Source: Porphyridium purpureum
Lineage: Eukaryota > Rhodophyta > Bangiophyceae > Porphyridiales > Porphyridiaceae
DNA length: 64,000 nt
Direction of reading: 5' to 3'
Assembly (NCBI GenBank): GCA_008690995.1
Contig: VRMN01000008.1
Coordinates: forward strand, 496,001-560,000
Below, piece after piece: positions 7,886 to 17,453 of the stretch; positions within the stretch are counted from its first letter, which is position 1; every line of letters begins with the position of its first letter. Both the position numbers and the translations under genes were made by a program. Under the pieces are notes generated by a model. The model saw only the letters and a program-made list of their open reading frames with translations. It had not been told where the DNA came from and ran no database searches.

Positions 7886-10234
7886 TCAGCTCGGCTTGCC
7901 CAGTTGGTCGGCGCGCTGCGACAGCCGCTGCAGGCGGTCGGAGAGCAGCTGTAAACGGCCGCTCGGCTGTGCCGCATGCGGCGGTGGATGGGTACGGCTG
8001 CTGCTACTGTTGCTGTTGCTGTTGCTGGTGGCGCTGTTGGCCGGGCTGGTGGGTGGATGTGCCACGGGCGAGAACGCGCTCGATGTAGGGTCAGCCGCGC
8101 GGCGCGTGGGAGAGGTGGCGCGCACAGCGCTCTCGGTCGGCGCAGCAGCAGGCCGCGACCCCATTCCGCGCATCTCCGAGCGCTGCGCAGCTGCGTCGGA
8201 CGTGGAGAAGGGCAGACCCGCGGATGCAGCACCTGATCTCGATTCTTCTTCTTCTTCTTCTTCTTCCTCATCGCGTTCGAAGATTGAGACTCGCGCCGAC
8301 GCTCCCGGCGCATTTGGCTCCGGATATGTCGCCAATCCAAACACGGCAGGGTCAATGGCCGGCCGCGCCCCGTAATTGTGGTCTGCTTCGCCGACATCTA
8401 TCCTCGCGTTGTACGACAGAACATCCAAGCCTCCAGACACGTCCGCGCCTTCAGGCTCTGCCATACTCGGCGGCTGGTATCCGTGGAGCTGCTCTTGTTG
8501 GTGCGGCTGCTGCATCGCCCCATAGAAGGGCAAACTCCCGTTCCCTTGTGCTTCCCCAAATTGCCACTCACTGAGATCCTCCTCCGACTTTGGAGACCGC
8601 GTGCCCGTAGCCGCCTCGGCGCGCGCATCAACAGTCCAAGTCGGATGTGGTGATGCCCGCGTCGCGTTCGCATGCACTGCCTTTCGCTCCTTTGCCAGAC
8701 CCTGCTCAGAGCCGGACACGGGCTCAAGCACAGATGACTCGACCATCAAGCGCCGCAGCTCGCTTTCGTGCAATTGCCGCCGTAGTTTGTCCCGCTCCGT
8801 GCACGCAGCCTCGTGCTTTTCGACAAGCACGCGCATGTCTTCGTCCATCTGCTTACGATCGAGCTCCAAGAGCTTGATGCGTTGATTCGCAGCCGCCAAT
8901 TCACCGCGAAATCTTCTCCGCTCTGTCTCCACCGTTTCCTTCAGAAGCTCCAGCTCTTTTGTCACTGCGTCGGTGGCATCACTTGGAGCGGAGTCGCCAA
9001 GCGGACCATTCTCCACATCAATCTCAGCTTGCTGCGATTCTGCTTTGGTCTCCAAGCCGTGCTTCTCAACGCGGGCCAAATTCCATACGCGCACGCTGCC
9101 GTCTTCGCATCCAGAGACGCAGTACATTCCCGAGCGCGCCATGTCCACGCTCAAAACGCCGTCCGTGTGCCCGCTCAGAACCGCGGCACAGCTAGGTACA
9201 GCCGGCGCATTTTCATGCTCGTCAAGACTCCACACACGCACGGTCGCGTCAGACGAGCCAGAGACCGCCTTTGCGCCGCGTTCATCCACAGCAACTGCCC
9301 AGGTGCGCAGCGTGTGTCCCTCAAGCTTGTAGCGCGGCTTCATCATTGCCAAATCCCACACGATGACACTCTTGTCGCCGCCCGCGCTCAGCACCGTGCC
9401 GGTCGAGCTTAGCGCGACGCCATGCACCCAAGACGTGTGCCCAGAAAGAACCGCAATTTCGCTGTGACGGCTCTGCCTCCCAGTAGCGCGTACATCCCAC
9501 AGCCGCACCGTCTTGTCCCTGCCGCCGGACACCACCAGGTGGGCGGGAGACGTCGGTTCGGTATCTACCAGCGCACCTAGCGCCACCGCCCGCACCCAAT
9601 TCTTATGTCCAGCGAGCATTGCGAGCTGCGCGCCTGTCTCTACATCCCACAGACGCACGGCAGCGTCCTTACCGCAAGACGCGAGCACGTTCTCGACAAC
9701 GGCGATCTGCGCAAGTTCCGGATGCGCGAGCTGTATTTTTGGCGGCGGCATCACGTGGCCGCTTTGGTCTTCACACACGCGTTGTCGGACTTGCTGCAGA
9801 CTCGTACCGCCCAACTGCTCGAGGGTCCAGCCTGCAATCTGTCCATCTGCACTGCCCACATACAAGGCCTTGTCCTTGACGTACTTGATGGACGCGATCG
9901 GTGCGGCCTGCTTCCCGGCAGGATGCATGGCCAGCACAGCAGACGCGTCTTCCTGCGCGCGCTCATTCCTTCCAGAGCCATTCCCCTCGCTCCCTCGCGA
10001 CGCACGCGCATGTGCATCTCCACATTCCAGCACTTTCACCGCCACGTGCTTCTGACGCGCGGCATCCAACCATCGCTGCTCGTTAGCGCCGCTATTCAGC
10101 ACGGCCACGATGTCCGAAACGTCATGAATCCGCACCACTCCAGCCGCATTCCCAGTCACACATACTCCAGACGCCTCATCCAGACACACTGCATTCACGC
10201 AGCTCCCGCCCTGATGCCCTGCCGCATTCGCCAT
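7886..10234 (-). CDS. WD40-repeat protein with coiled coil and disordered tail
   Basis: The protein has 782 residues from an ATG preceded by a purine-rich leader. Residues 1 to about 385 carry WD40 repeats forming one probable propeller: units such as AAVRLWDVETG, KTVRLWDVRATG, KSVIVWDLAMM, ATVRVWSLDEH and GSVRVWNLARV each follow a GH-type turn (AGHKNWV, SGHTSWV, EGHTLRTW, SGHTDGV). A coiled coil follows at about 420-500, rich in Glu, Arg, Leu and Lys (KELELLKETVETERRRFR). The rest is low in complexity, with an acidic run of nine Glu encoded by a GAA/CTT repeat near 8245 and a Ser/Asn tract near the end. It is probably a scaffold. The fold is certain, but I cannot assign an orthologue. Confidence 0.88.
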   Translation of the reverse strand: MANAAGHQGGSCVNAVCLDEASGVCVTGNAAGVVRIHDVSDIVAVLNSGANEQRWLDAARQKHVAVKVLECGDAHARASRGSEGNGSGRNERAQEDASAVLAMHPAGKQAAPIASIKYVKDKALYVGSADGQIAGWTLEQLGGTSLQQVRQRVCEDQSGHVMPPPKIQLAHPELAQIAVVENVLASCGKDAAVRLWDVETGAQLAMLAGHKNWVRAVALGALVDTEPTSPAHLVVSGGRDKTVRLWDVRATGRQSRHSEIAVLSGHTSWVHGVALSSTGTVLSAGGDKSVIVWDLAMMKPRYKLEGHTLRTWAVAVDERGAKAVSGSSDATVRVWSLDEHENAPAVPSCAAVLSGHTDGVLSVDMARSGMYCVSGCEDGSVRVWNLARVEKHGLETKAESQQAEIDVENGPLGDSAPSDATDAVTKELELLKETVETERRRFRGELAAANQRIKLLELDRKQMDEDMRVLVEKHEAACTERDKLRRQLHESELRRLMVESSVLEPVSGSEQGLAKERKAVHANATRASPHPTWTVDARAEAATGTRSPKSEEDLSEWQFGEAQGNGSLPFYGAMQQPHQQEQLHGYQPPSMAEPEGADVSGGLDVLSYNARIDVGEADHNYGARPAIDPAVFGLATYPEPNAPGASARVSIFERDEEEEEEEEESRSGAASAGLPFSTSDAAAQRSEMRGMGSRPAAAPTESAVRATSPTRRAADPTSSAFSPVAHPPTSPANSATSNSNSNSSSSRTHPPPHAAQPSGRLQLLSDRLQRLSQRADQLGKPS

Positions 10235-10362
10235 CTTCCTTCTTCCTCCTCCTCCTCAAACAACAACTCATGACGCCGTCCTCCCTCTTTCTCTCTCTCC
10301 CCCCTTCGACCTTTCTCCCCAAGGTCCTTCACCCACCAACTCGAAACGCCTCTTCTACACGA

Positions 10363-10433
10363 ACTGTACTTGCGTACAGTTCTTCCATCTTGAAAATCAC
10401 AAAACAAGCCCACTTTCATAGATATCACTGTAC
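10363..10433. promoter_or_regulatory. Inverted GTACAGT pair plus a third copy, between divergent genes
   Basis: GAACTGTAC at 10361-10369 and GTACAGTTC at 10374-10382 form a perfect 9-bp inverted repeat with a 4-bp loop. A third ACTGTAC is at 10427-10433. The site lies 130-200 bp upstream of the WD40 gene (minus) and 240-310 bp upstream of MOT1 (plus), so it could serve either. Confidence 0.55.
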
Positions 10434-10585
10434 TTCAAACTGAACATCACCATCCACGTGGCAGAGCTCGCTCCGGTGACCCTTTTTTAATTCTTTTTTA
10501 AACTTTACAAGAGGGTGAACATTGGCGTTAAAAAAGTGACAAAATGATAGAATGGGGTTGTTTTAGTAGACGCCGAGGCGAGTAG

Positions 10586-10593
10586 TATATAAA
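10586..10593 (+). promoter_or_regulatory. TATA box of MOT1
   Basis: TATATAAA lies 79 bp before the MOT1 ATG at 10672. Between them is a purine-rich leader (runs of GAGAGG and GGAGGGAGAG). The position fits a core promoter with a short 5' UTR. MOT1 itself removes TBP from TATA boxes, so a TATA-driven MOT1 could regulate itself; that is an inference. Confidence 0.65.
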
Positions 10594-10671
10594 GGCGGTT
10601 GTTGGTGAGTGAGACACATAGAGCAAAGGAGAGGGAGGGAGAGCGGGAGAAGGAGAGAGAGGGTGAACGGT

Positions 10672-13600
10672 ATGGGGAGTGAGAACGATGTGGGTGAGGG
10701 TCATGGAGCCTCATCGTCGGTGAGTCGGCTGGACCAGCTGATCGAGATCATAGCTAGCGGGCGCACGGCCGAGCTGAGGCGCCTGGCCGCGGCGCAAGTA
10801 GGCGAGCTGGTCGCGGCGCACCCGCTGGAGGCCGCGCCCGTGCTGCGCCGCGTCTGCGCATTGCTCACGTCCAAGTCGTGGGACTGCCGCCTCGCCGCAG
10901 GAAGCGCCGTCGCAGCCATTGCAGATGTCACGCCAGGGTTCTCCGCCGCGCCAGCAGAGCCAGCCTCTGCGTCCGCGCGCGCCAGCTCCGAACAGGCCGC
11001 CGCGTGTTTCGTGTCAAGAAAGTGGCTCACCCTCGAAAAGCTCGCGCTCGATCAAATTCTCTCGCATGGCGCCCAGCTCTTTGGATCAACTGGCGACGAG
11101 TACGTCGTCGCGGCGGGCTCGGTCGACGTGCGAGAGCAGCGACGCCAGCTGCGCATGGATCTCGGCCTGGATTCGAAGCTGACGGGTAGCGATAATACCC
11201 AGGACGAAGACGACATGCTCGGCGTCAAGGATGAGGATCTGGCCGTGCAGCAAAACGAAGCGCCCAGAGCTTCCTCCGCACCGCACACAAAAGTGGAGGA
11301 GCTCATTGTCGAATTGGCGGAGGAGAAAGCGCAGCATTTGTCGGCGCGCGAGCGCAACAGACTGAAGCGCGAGGCTAAGAGACGGATACGCGGTCAAAAT
11401 AATAGTGCGGCGAATGGAAAAGATTTTGGAGCATGCAAGCAGCAGTCCCAAACAGGGAGAAAACGCTCGCTGACCCAATTTAAGACTAGCAATGTCGTGA
11501 ATGGCCGGGACGGCGGCGTCGAGGATGAAGGAGATGACACGTCGCAAGCAGACGGACTGGCCGGAGCGTCTATTGATGATGTGCTCGATTACTATGAGAA
11601 GGCGGACGAACAGTTTACAGATGCGGCGGACGACGAGCTGTGGATATTTAATTCAAGTTTGGAATTCCTGCGTGAATATTTGCTGAACGAGAGTTGGGAA
11701 ATGCGGCATGGCGCCGCTTTGGGATTTCGCGAAATTTTGATGCGGCATGCTTCTTCGGTCGGTCGCCGGAGTGCCGACCTGGAAAGAGCCGAACAGGAGA
11801 ACAAGCAGTGGTTGGAAGATATGGTTTGCCGCATGCTGTGTGTGCTTGCACTAGATCGTTTCGGTGATTTTGTGGGCGATACGGTTGTTGCGCCTGTCCG
11901 GGAAACCGCTGCGATGGCAATCGGTGCTGCAGCCAGGCCGCTCCCACTTTCGACAGTGCGAGCGATTCTCGAGAAATTGCTCTTCTTTCTCCACAAGGAG
12001 TACGGTGACGGCACGGATCCTATCAAAGGTGCCGACACTACGACAGCGACGCGATGGGAAGTGCGGCATGCTGGTCTGCTGGGCATCAAGTACCTTTTAG
12101 CGGTCCGGCGCGATGAGGCCCACATTTTACTCGCTCGTGCGTTGCCGCATCTGCAGGCCGGAGTCCAGGACGAAGATGACGATGTGCGAGCGGTGGCTGC
12201 GTCTTGCTTTTTACCGCTCAGTCGGGAATTAGCGGCTCATTTCCGTCAAGACGTTCAAGTGCTTGTCACCGTGCTCTGGGATGTGCTGCTCGATCTGGAC
12301 GACCTCAGCGCCTCGACCGCCGATATTCTTGAACTACTCGGTGAGTTGGTCAATCTCCAGAAGGATGATTCATCACTTTCTTACGATTCAGATTCGACTC
12401 TGGAATCGCACATTCCGCGTCTCTTTCCATTCTTCAGGCATGCAGCGGTGCGCGTGAGGCGTGCGGCACTTAAGTGCTTCGAAGCGATGCTGGAGCGCGT
12501 ATCCACAATGTGGTGCAGTGAAGCCTTGGAGAAGACTGCGAAATCGTGCTTCCAGGCCATTTTGCTACCAAGTCTAGAGGAAGTGTACCGGTGCGTGATC
12601 ATGGATCATGACCAGCAAGTGACCGCGTGTTCAAAGCGGCTGTGGCGATCTCTAATCTCCCTAGCTTCGAACGAAGGCCCTGCAGATAGCGGCATCACAA
12701 ATGCGGGTACCGAAGCAAAACATTTGCTGATAGAGACGGCGAACGCCAAGATGCAGTCGTGGGTGGAGCTGGCCTGCTTTGAAACCCGGTCTGACGCACT
12801 TCAGTTCGACCGGCAGAGAAGTCAAGGCATGAATGGAAGCTCAAGCGTTGCAGTTACAAGTATCAAGGGAAAGTCGCACCCGCCGGGTAAGCCGGGTCGC
12901 AGGCAGCAACAACAACAGCAGCAAGCGACGCGTGCAGATGTACATATTGAAGGAGGCGACGAAGGGGTCGAAATGCAATTGGCTGCTGCGGAAGCGCTTG
13001 CCGAGCTGTCGCTTTTGCCGGATGATGGCGGCGGTGCATTTGTACATAGTGTCATTCTTCCACTCACTCGGAGCGCGCGCGCGTTGGAGCGGCGCGTGGC
13101 GCTCGATATGTTTCGCAGCGTGATCGTCAAACGACGAGAACGTAGTCACGCGGGTGTACCTGTCCCTCTGACCGATGCGGATGCGGCTGTGTTCGAGTTC
13201 GTGACTGAGCTCGTGCAAAGCGGTGGAAGCACGGGCTCTATTGCGGAATTGGTGGGCAGAAGCAGCAGAGGTGGTCCTATTTTGGGTGGCATGCAGCAGC
13301 AGCTGTTCACAGACGTCTTGGCTTTGCTCAACATGTACCGCCGCGCGCTCGGCAGACAAATGGACGACGCAATCAAGCATGTCGAATCTTCTGTAATTGT
13401 GGACAGCCAAAATCGCCCAACAATTCACTTGAACGCACTCGAAACTGAATTAGACCGTGTTCTTGCTGCGGTCGGTTCCAATGGTGCGAGCCACGGACTG
13501 GATGTTGAGCAAGTATCTAGCCTTGTGATCGAAACGTTGACTGTGATTCCGCAAGCACTGACTGGAGCGCATGAGTTGTGGACACGGCATCGGGTTACAG

Positions 13601-16600
13601 CGGCCAAGTCACGTGAGACGTCCACGTCCAATGCGGAAGACCAAGCTCTGGGCGCGCTGCGGCTTCGTGTCCTGACAACCATCGGCTTTCTGACCGTTCG
13701 GAGACAGCAGTGGGTAGCTGCTCTTGGTGCCGCCGCTGCGAGCGTGCTTATCGAGTCAGACGTACGCGATTTGCCGAAAGCTGTGGGTGCGGTCATCAAG
13801 GCGGTGCTTGCAGGTGTGCGTACCGTCGAGTCGGACGCGCTGCGTGCGATCTTTTCACGTTGCACAAGCGTGCTTGTGTGGCGCTTACATAAGCGCCCAC
13901 CACCCAACAAGCCACTTGCGCTACTCTGTAAAAATCTGGGCAAGTTCTTGTCCCACGCGGAGAATGCGCTAGTATTGTACAGGTATGAAGTGGCAGCAGA
14001 GAGCGCGAAAGGAACGGGCTCGCCAGCTGCTGGGACCAAAGAACCACCACATGTGGTTGCCGCGCGTCGCGAGGCGCAGGGGCTTGTATCAGCGTTGAAG
14101 CTCGTATGCCAAAAGTTTGGCGAGACACTGTGGACTGCGCTGCCGTGGTTGTGGGATTTTATCTCTGCGCCGCTCGTAAACTTCAGCGCATGTGCGTCTG
14201 GAAGCGTAGGTGATCATGCTGATGGCGGTGGCGGGAAGAGTAGCGAGTTGCTGGACGCCATTTTTGTAGTACAGGCAGTGGCCGATTCTGTTCATGGATC
14301 GTTGCATGATGAATTTGCGGCCTTGTGCAAGTATTTGATCCAGGTGGCAGCTTCATCAGGCGGCAGTACCGGAAATATCTCCCTCTGCGAGCTTGCTTCC
14401 CAGGCACTCGGCAAAGTGGTGCTCGCGATGCCGTCGAAAGGAATGCAAGTAGCCATAGCTACCGTTCTGCCAATGCTGGATGTGAGTTCGGGCACTGATG
14501 CTAGCAGCCACGGCCCGTCGCGTGTGGGCGCTATTCGTGCACTGCTAAACATTGTCGAATCGCTTGACTTGGCACTGATTCCTTACGCTGCCTTCCTGGT
14601 GATCCCGGCCATGTCTCGCATGGTTGACACTGACGCGGAAGTGCGTGAGTGTGCGAGCCTTATTTTCGGAAACTGTGTCCGATTAATGCCGCTCGAACAA
14701 GGCTCCGCCGGCGCGGCTGATGACCAGACCTGGTCGGAACACATGAAAGCAGAGCGCCAGCGCGCGCGAACATTTATGGCCAAGCTTACTGGTGCAGCGC
14801 CTCGCGACCCGTACGTCATGCAGGTGCCTATCGGGGACGGTGTGTCGTTGCGCCACTATCAACAGGATTGCCTCGATTGGCTTGCGTTTCTGAACGAGTA
14901 CCAACTCCATGGCGCGCTGTGCGATGACATGGGTCTCGGAAAGACGCTCATGACACTCTGCATTATCGCTAATGAGACCTTCAAGCATGAACAGAGGCTA
15001 CTCAGTACCGCGGAGGCTATTCGCATACTGCCGTCGTTGGTGGTTTGCCCATGTACCCTGGTCGGGCATTGGGCACAAGAAGCAGAGCGGTTTTTCGGAC
15101 CCGTGTTAAGTCCTGTGCTGATGTACTACGGCAACGCACAAGAGCGTAGCAGAGCACGCGCGCTTCTGGGATCTGGAGGTGCAGTGCGGTATCGGCTTAT
15201 CATTGCGTCATATGAGGCGCTCGCATCCGATCTCGATGTGTTTGTGGACACACAGTGGAAGTACTTGGTAGCGGACGAAGGGCATGTAATTAAGAATGTC
15301 AACACCAAAGTCTCTCGCGCTGTGCGGCGGCTGAACGCAGCACACCGGCTACTCTTATCTGGTACACCTATACAGAATAGCGTGTACGAGCTGTGGAGCA
15401 TCTTTGATTTTTTGATGCCTGGATTTCTTGGTACACAAAAAGAGTTCCGAGACAAGTATGGCAAACCAATCATGGCGTCAAGAGATCCCAAGTGTACTGA
15501 GCAAGGCCGTGCCGACGGCAAGAAAGCTATGGAGTCTTTACATCGACAAGTGCTCCCGTTCATCATGCGTAGGGTCAAGGACGACGTTTTGCAAGAACTC
15601 CCGCCGAAGATCATTCAAGATTTGTACAGTGACATGAGCCCGTTGCAGGCGGTTTTGTACGAGGAATTCTCAGAGCGCGTTCTCCAAAGTGGATTTGAGC
15701 TGGACAACAAGGACCGGGAATCCCTCATTGATGACGGCACATTCGAAGACGCAGAATCTGGCGGGTCCTCGGCTTCCACGCACGTGTTTCAGGCCCTGCA
15801 ATATCTTCGTCGGTTGTGCAGTCATCCCAAGTTGGTGCTCCAGCCGGGTGGCGTGCTCAGTAGACGGGCCGCGGAAGAATTGGAGGCGTGTGGCGCTTCC
15901 CTGAACGATGTAGATGTGAGTTCTAAGCTTGCGTCGCTTCGGGAATTGCTTGTCGAGTGTGGAATAGGCACTAAATCATCGGCACCCACAACGTTGACGC
16001 AAGACGACGCAGGGCACCGTGTGCTGATTTTCGCGCAGTACAAGGCGATGCTGGACATTGTCGAGGAGGACCTGCTGCGGAAAGTCATGCCGAGCGTCTC
16101 GTTTATGCGTCTGGACGGATCGGTCGAGGTGAGTAAGCGGCATGGTATTGTGACACGATTCAATGCTGACCCTACCATTGATGTTCTGCTTTTAACCACG
16201 CAAGTTGGCGGGCTCGGGCTCAACTTGACGGGCGCGGATACGGTTGTTTTCCTCGAGCACGACTGGAACCCAGCGAAAGATTTGCAAGCCATGGATCGCG
16301 CGCATCGAATGGGACAAAAGCGCACGGTGAATGTGTATCGTCTTATTACCCGCGGTTCACTCGAAGAGAAAGTGCTTGGTCTACAGCGCTTCAAGCAACA
16401 CGTGGCCAACACGGTGATCAACAAGAGCAACGCCAGCCTTGCTGGGATGAACACGGGACAGCTGCTCGAGCTCTTCCACGTCGGCACCGGCAGTTTCAGC
16501 CGCAGCAGCCAGCAGCAGAACTCCAGACCGGGGCTGGGCAGCCGGGGGTCCCGCGTCGCGTCCTCCAAGCTGCAGGATGCGCTGGAAGACTTGGACAAGT

Positions 16601-16695
16601 CTACGCAGGCGGAGCAGATGGACGATGGCGATGACGCATATGGAACCGACTTTGACGTTAACGCTTATCTGAAGGCAATTGAGGGTAAGAAGTGA
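10672..16695 (+). CDS. MOT1: MOT1/BTAF1 TBP-associated Swi2/Snf2 ATPase
   Basis: This ATPase removes TBP from DNA and redistributes it between promoters. From the ATG at 10672 it has 2007 residues, close to human BTAF1 (about 1850) and yeast Mot1 (1867). The first 60 residues (RLDQLIEIIASGRTAELRRL, then LTSKSWDCRLAAGSAV) match the TBP-gripping N-terminus. HEAT-like repeats run to about 1380, interrupted by acidic and poly-Gln loops (seven Gln near 750). The ATPase core follows: DDMGLGKTLM at about 1418, the Mot1-type DEGH box followed by VIKN at about 1535, LLSGTPIQNSVYELWSIFDF, and the helicase C motifs GGLGLNLTGAD and MDRAHRMGQ. The C-terminal LDKSTQAEQ and acidic end fit the bridge/latch region. 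No frame break is seen over 6 kb. Confidence 0.97.
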   Translation: MGSENDVGEGHGASSSVSRLDQLIEIIASGRTAELRRLAAAQVGELVAAHPLEAAPVLRRVCALLTSKSWDCRLAAGSAVAAIADVTPGFSAAPAEPASASARASSEQAAACFVSRKWLTLEKLALDQILSHGAQLFGSTGDEYVVAAGSVDVREQRRQLRMDLGLDSKLTGSDNTQDEDDMLGVKDEDLAVQQNEAPRASSAPHTKVEELIVELAEEKAQHLSARERNRLKREAKRRIRGQNNSAANGKDFGACKQQSQTGRKRSLTQFKTSNVVNGRDGGVEDEGDDTSQADGLAGASIDDVLDYYEKADEQFTDAADDELWIFNSSLEFLREYLLNESWEMRHGAALGFREILMRHASSVGRRSADLERAEQENKQWLEDMVCRMLCVLALDRFGDFVGDTVVAPVRETAAMAIGAAARPLPLSTVRAILEKLLFFLHKEYGDGTDPIKGADTTTATRWEVRHAGLLGIKYLLAVRRDEAHILLARALPHLQAGVQDEDDDVRAVAASCFLPLSRELAAHFRQDVQVLVTVLWDVLLDLDDLSASTADILELLGELVNLQKDDSSLSYDSDSTLESHIPRLFPFFRHAAVRVRRAALKCFEAMLERVSTMWCSEALEKTAKSCFQAILLPSLEEVYRCVIMDHDQQVTACSKRLWRSLISLASNEGPADSGITNAGTEAKHLLIETANAKMQSWVELACFETRSDALQFDRQRSQGMNGSSSVAVTSIKGKSHPPGKPGRRQQQQQQQATRADVHIEGGDEGVEMQLAAAEALAELSLLPDDGGGAFVHSVILPLTRSARALERRVALDMFRSVIVKRRERSHAGVPVPLTDADAAVFEFVTELVQSGGSTGSIAELVGRSSRGGPILGGMQQQLFTDVLALLNMYRRALGRQMDDAIKHVESSVIVDSQNRPTIHLNALETELDRVLAAVGSNGASHGLDVEQVSSLVIETLTVIPQALTGAHELWTRHRVTAAKSRETSTSNAEDQALGALRLRVLTTIGFLTVRRQQWVAALGAAAASVLIESDVRDLPKAVGAVIKAVLAGVRTVESDALRAIFSRCTSVLVWRLHKRPPPNKPLALLCKNLGKFLSHAENALVLYRYEVAAESAKGTGSPAAGTKEPPHVVAARREAQGLVSALKLVCQKFGETLWTALPWLWDFISAPLVNFSACASGSVGDHADGGGGKSSELLDAIFVVQAVADSVHGSLHDEFAALCKYLIQVAASSGGSTGNISLCELASQALGKVVLAMPSKGMQVAIATVLPMLDVSSGTDASSHGPSRVGAIRALLNIVESLDLALIPYAAFLVIPAMSRMVDTDAEVRECASLIFGNCVRLMPLEQGSAGAADDQTWSEHMKAERQRARTFMAKLTGAAPRDPYVMQVPIGDGVSLRHYQQDCLDWLAFLNEYQLHGALCDDMGLGKTLMTLCIIANETFKHEQRLLSTAEAIRILPSLVVCPCTLVGHWAQEAERFFGPVLSPVLMYYGNAQERSRARALLGSGGAVRYRLIIASYEALASDLDVFVDTQWKYLVADEGHVIKNVNTKVSRAVRRLNAAHRLLLSGTPIQNSVYELWSIFDFLMPGFLGTQKEFRDKYGKPIMASRDPKCTEQGRADGKKAMESLHRQVLPFIMRRVKDDVLQELPPKIIQDLYSDMSPLQAVLYEEFSERVLQSGFELDNKDRESLIDDGTFEDAESGGSSASTHVFQALQYLRRLCSHPKLVLQPGGVLSRRAAEELEACGASLNDVDVSSKLASLRELLVECGIGTKSSAPTTLTQDDAGHRVLIFAQYKAMLDIVEEDLLRKVMPSVSFMRLDGSVEVSKRHGIVTRFNADPTIDVLLLTTQVGGLGLNLTGADTVVFLEHDWNPAKDLQAMDRAHRMGQKRTVNVYRLITRGSLEEKVLGLQRFKQHVANTVINKSNASLAGMNTGQLLELFHVGTGSFSRSSQQQNSRPGLGSRGSRVASSKLQDALEDLDKSTQAEQMDDGDDAYGTDFDVNAYLKAIEGKK

Positions 16696-16891
16696 CGGGA
16701 TTGCGGATAAACCTGCAAGGCTGGACAAGTCGAGTGTGCGCGTTGACGCACGTAAAAATAAAGCGAACCCCTTGTATATTGGACGCGAATCGACTCACCG
16801 GGCGTCAAGATGCTCTGCTAGAAACCCCGGACGCCTGCATGCTCACAGGCTTCAATTGTTGGCGCTGGAAACAGTAGAGTCGAGAAACTTG

Positions 16892-17368
16892 ATGGCGATG
16901 TTGCGACGTGTCGGCAAAGTATTCAAGGGCCGCGTGCCTGGTTACCAGCGAGCTTATGCGTCGGAAACTGGCAAGCCAGAGTGGTTGAAAGATCACCTGG
17001 CAAACCCGCAGGGTGCACCGGTGCATGGACTCGGCGCGATGAGCGAATTGAGCTCGAGGCAGAAACGCGCGCTGTATCGGTCGAAGCAGCGCGGGTGGCT
17101 TGAAATGGACGTTATTCTTGGGCGCTGGACGTCGCTGCACATGCAGCGGCTTCTCGAATCCCAGAAGCCGGGCGCGCCGCCGTCTGTACTCGGCGACGAG
17201 CAAGGAATGGCTCAGTTGGAGCGGATTCTTGACGCCGAGACACCCGATATTTTCAAGTGGGTAACGGGACAGCAGGAACCGCCCGCAGATGTGGGAGGCA
17301 GTACGGTATTTCAGAGCATCCAGGAATTCGCGTTTGGTGCAGGAAACATCTCTACCCGCAAGGAGTAG
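16892..17368 (+). CDS. SDHAF2: Succinate dehydrogenase assembly factor 2 (Sdh5)
   Basis: This is the mitochondrial matrix factor needed to attach FAD to the SDHA subunit of complex II. ATG at 16892 gives 158 residues, the usual length. Residues 1-25 are basic, hydroxylated and without acids (MAMLRRVGKVFKGR), as in a mitochondrial presequence. The conserved SDHAF2 core is clear: RALYRSKQRGWLEMDVILG, with the RG-E-D residues needed for flavinylation, and LDAETPDIFKWVTGQQEPP. The frame is open upstream into the end of MOT1, but this upstream part has no conserved sequence. The stop lies 85 bp from the end of the converging senescence-domain gene. Confidence 0.93.
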   Translation: MAMLRRVGKVFKGRVPGYQRAYASETGKPEWLKDHLANPQGAPVHGLGAMSELSSRQKRALYRSKQRGWLEMDVILGRWTSLHMQRLLESQKPGAPPSVLGDEQGMAQLERILDAETPDIFKWVTGQQEPPADVGGSTVFQSIQEFAFGAGNISTRKE

Positions 17369-17453
17369 GATACAAAGGACACAACTTTGCTTTTATTTCT
17401 CGTGAAAATGAATCGTAAAATCACCAAACGGCAGAAAGTCATTGAGAGGTGCC

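Noticed and set aside
15822-16598. 258-residue frame antisense to MOT1
   Set aside because: Shadow of the MOT1 ATPase coding sequence; Ser-rich composition typical of antisense frames. Similar shadows at 11592-12125 and 38058-39005 are dropped.
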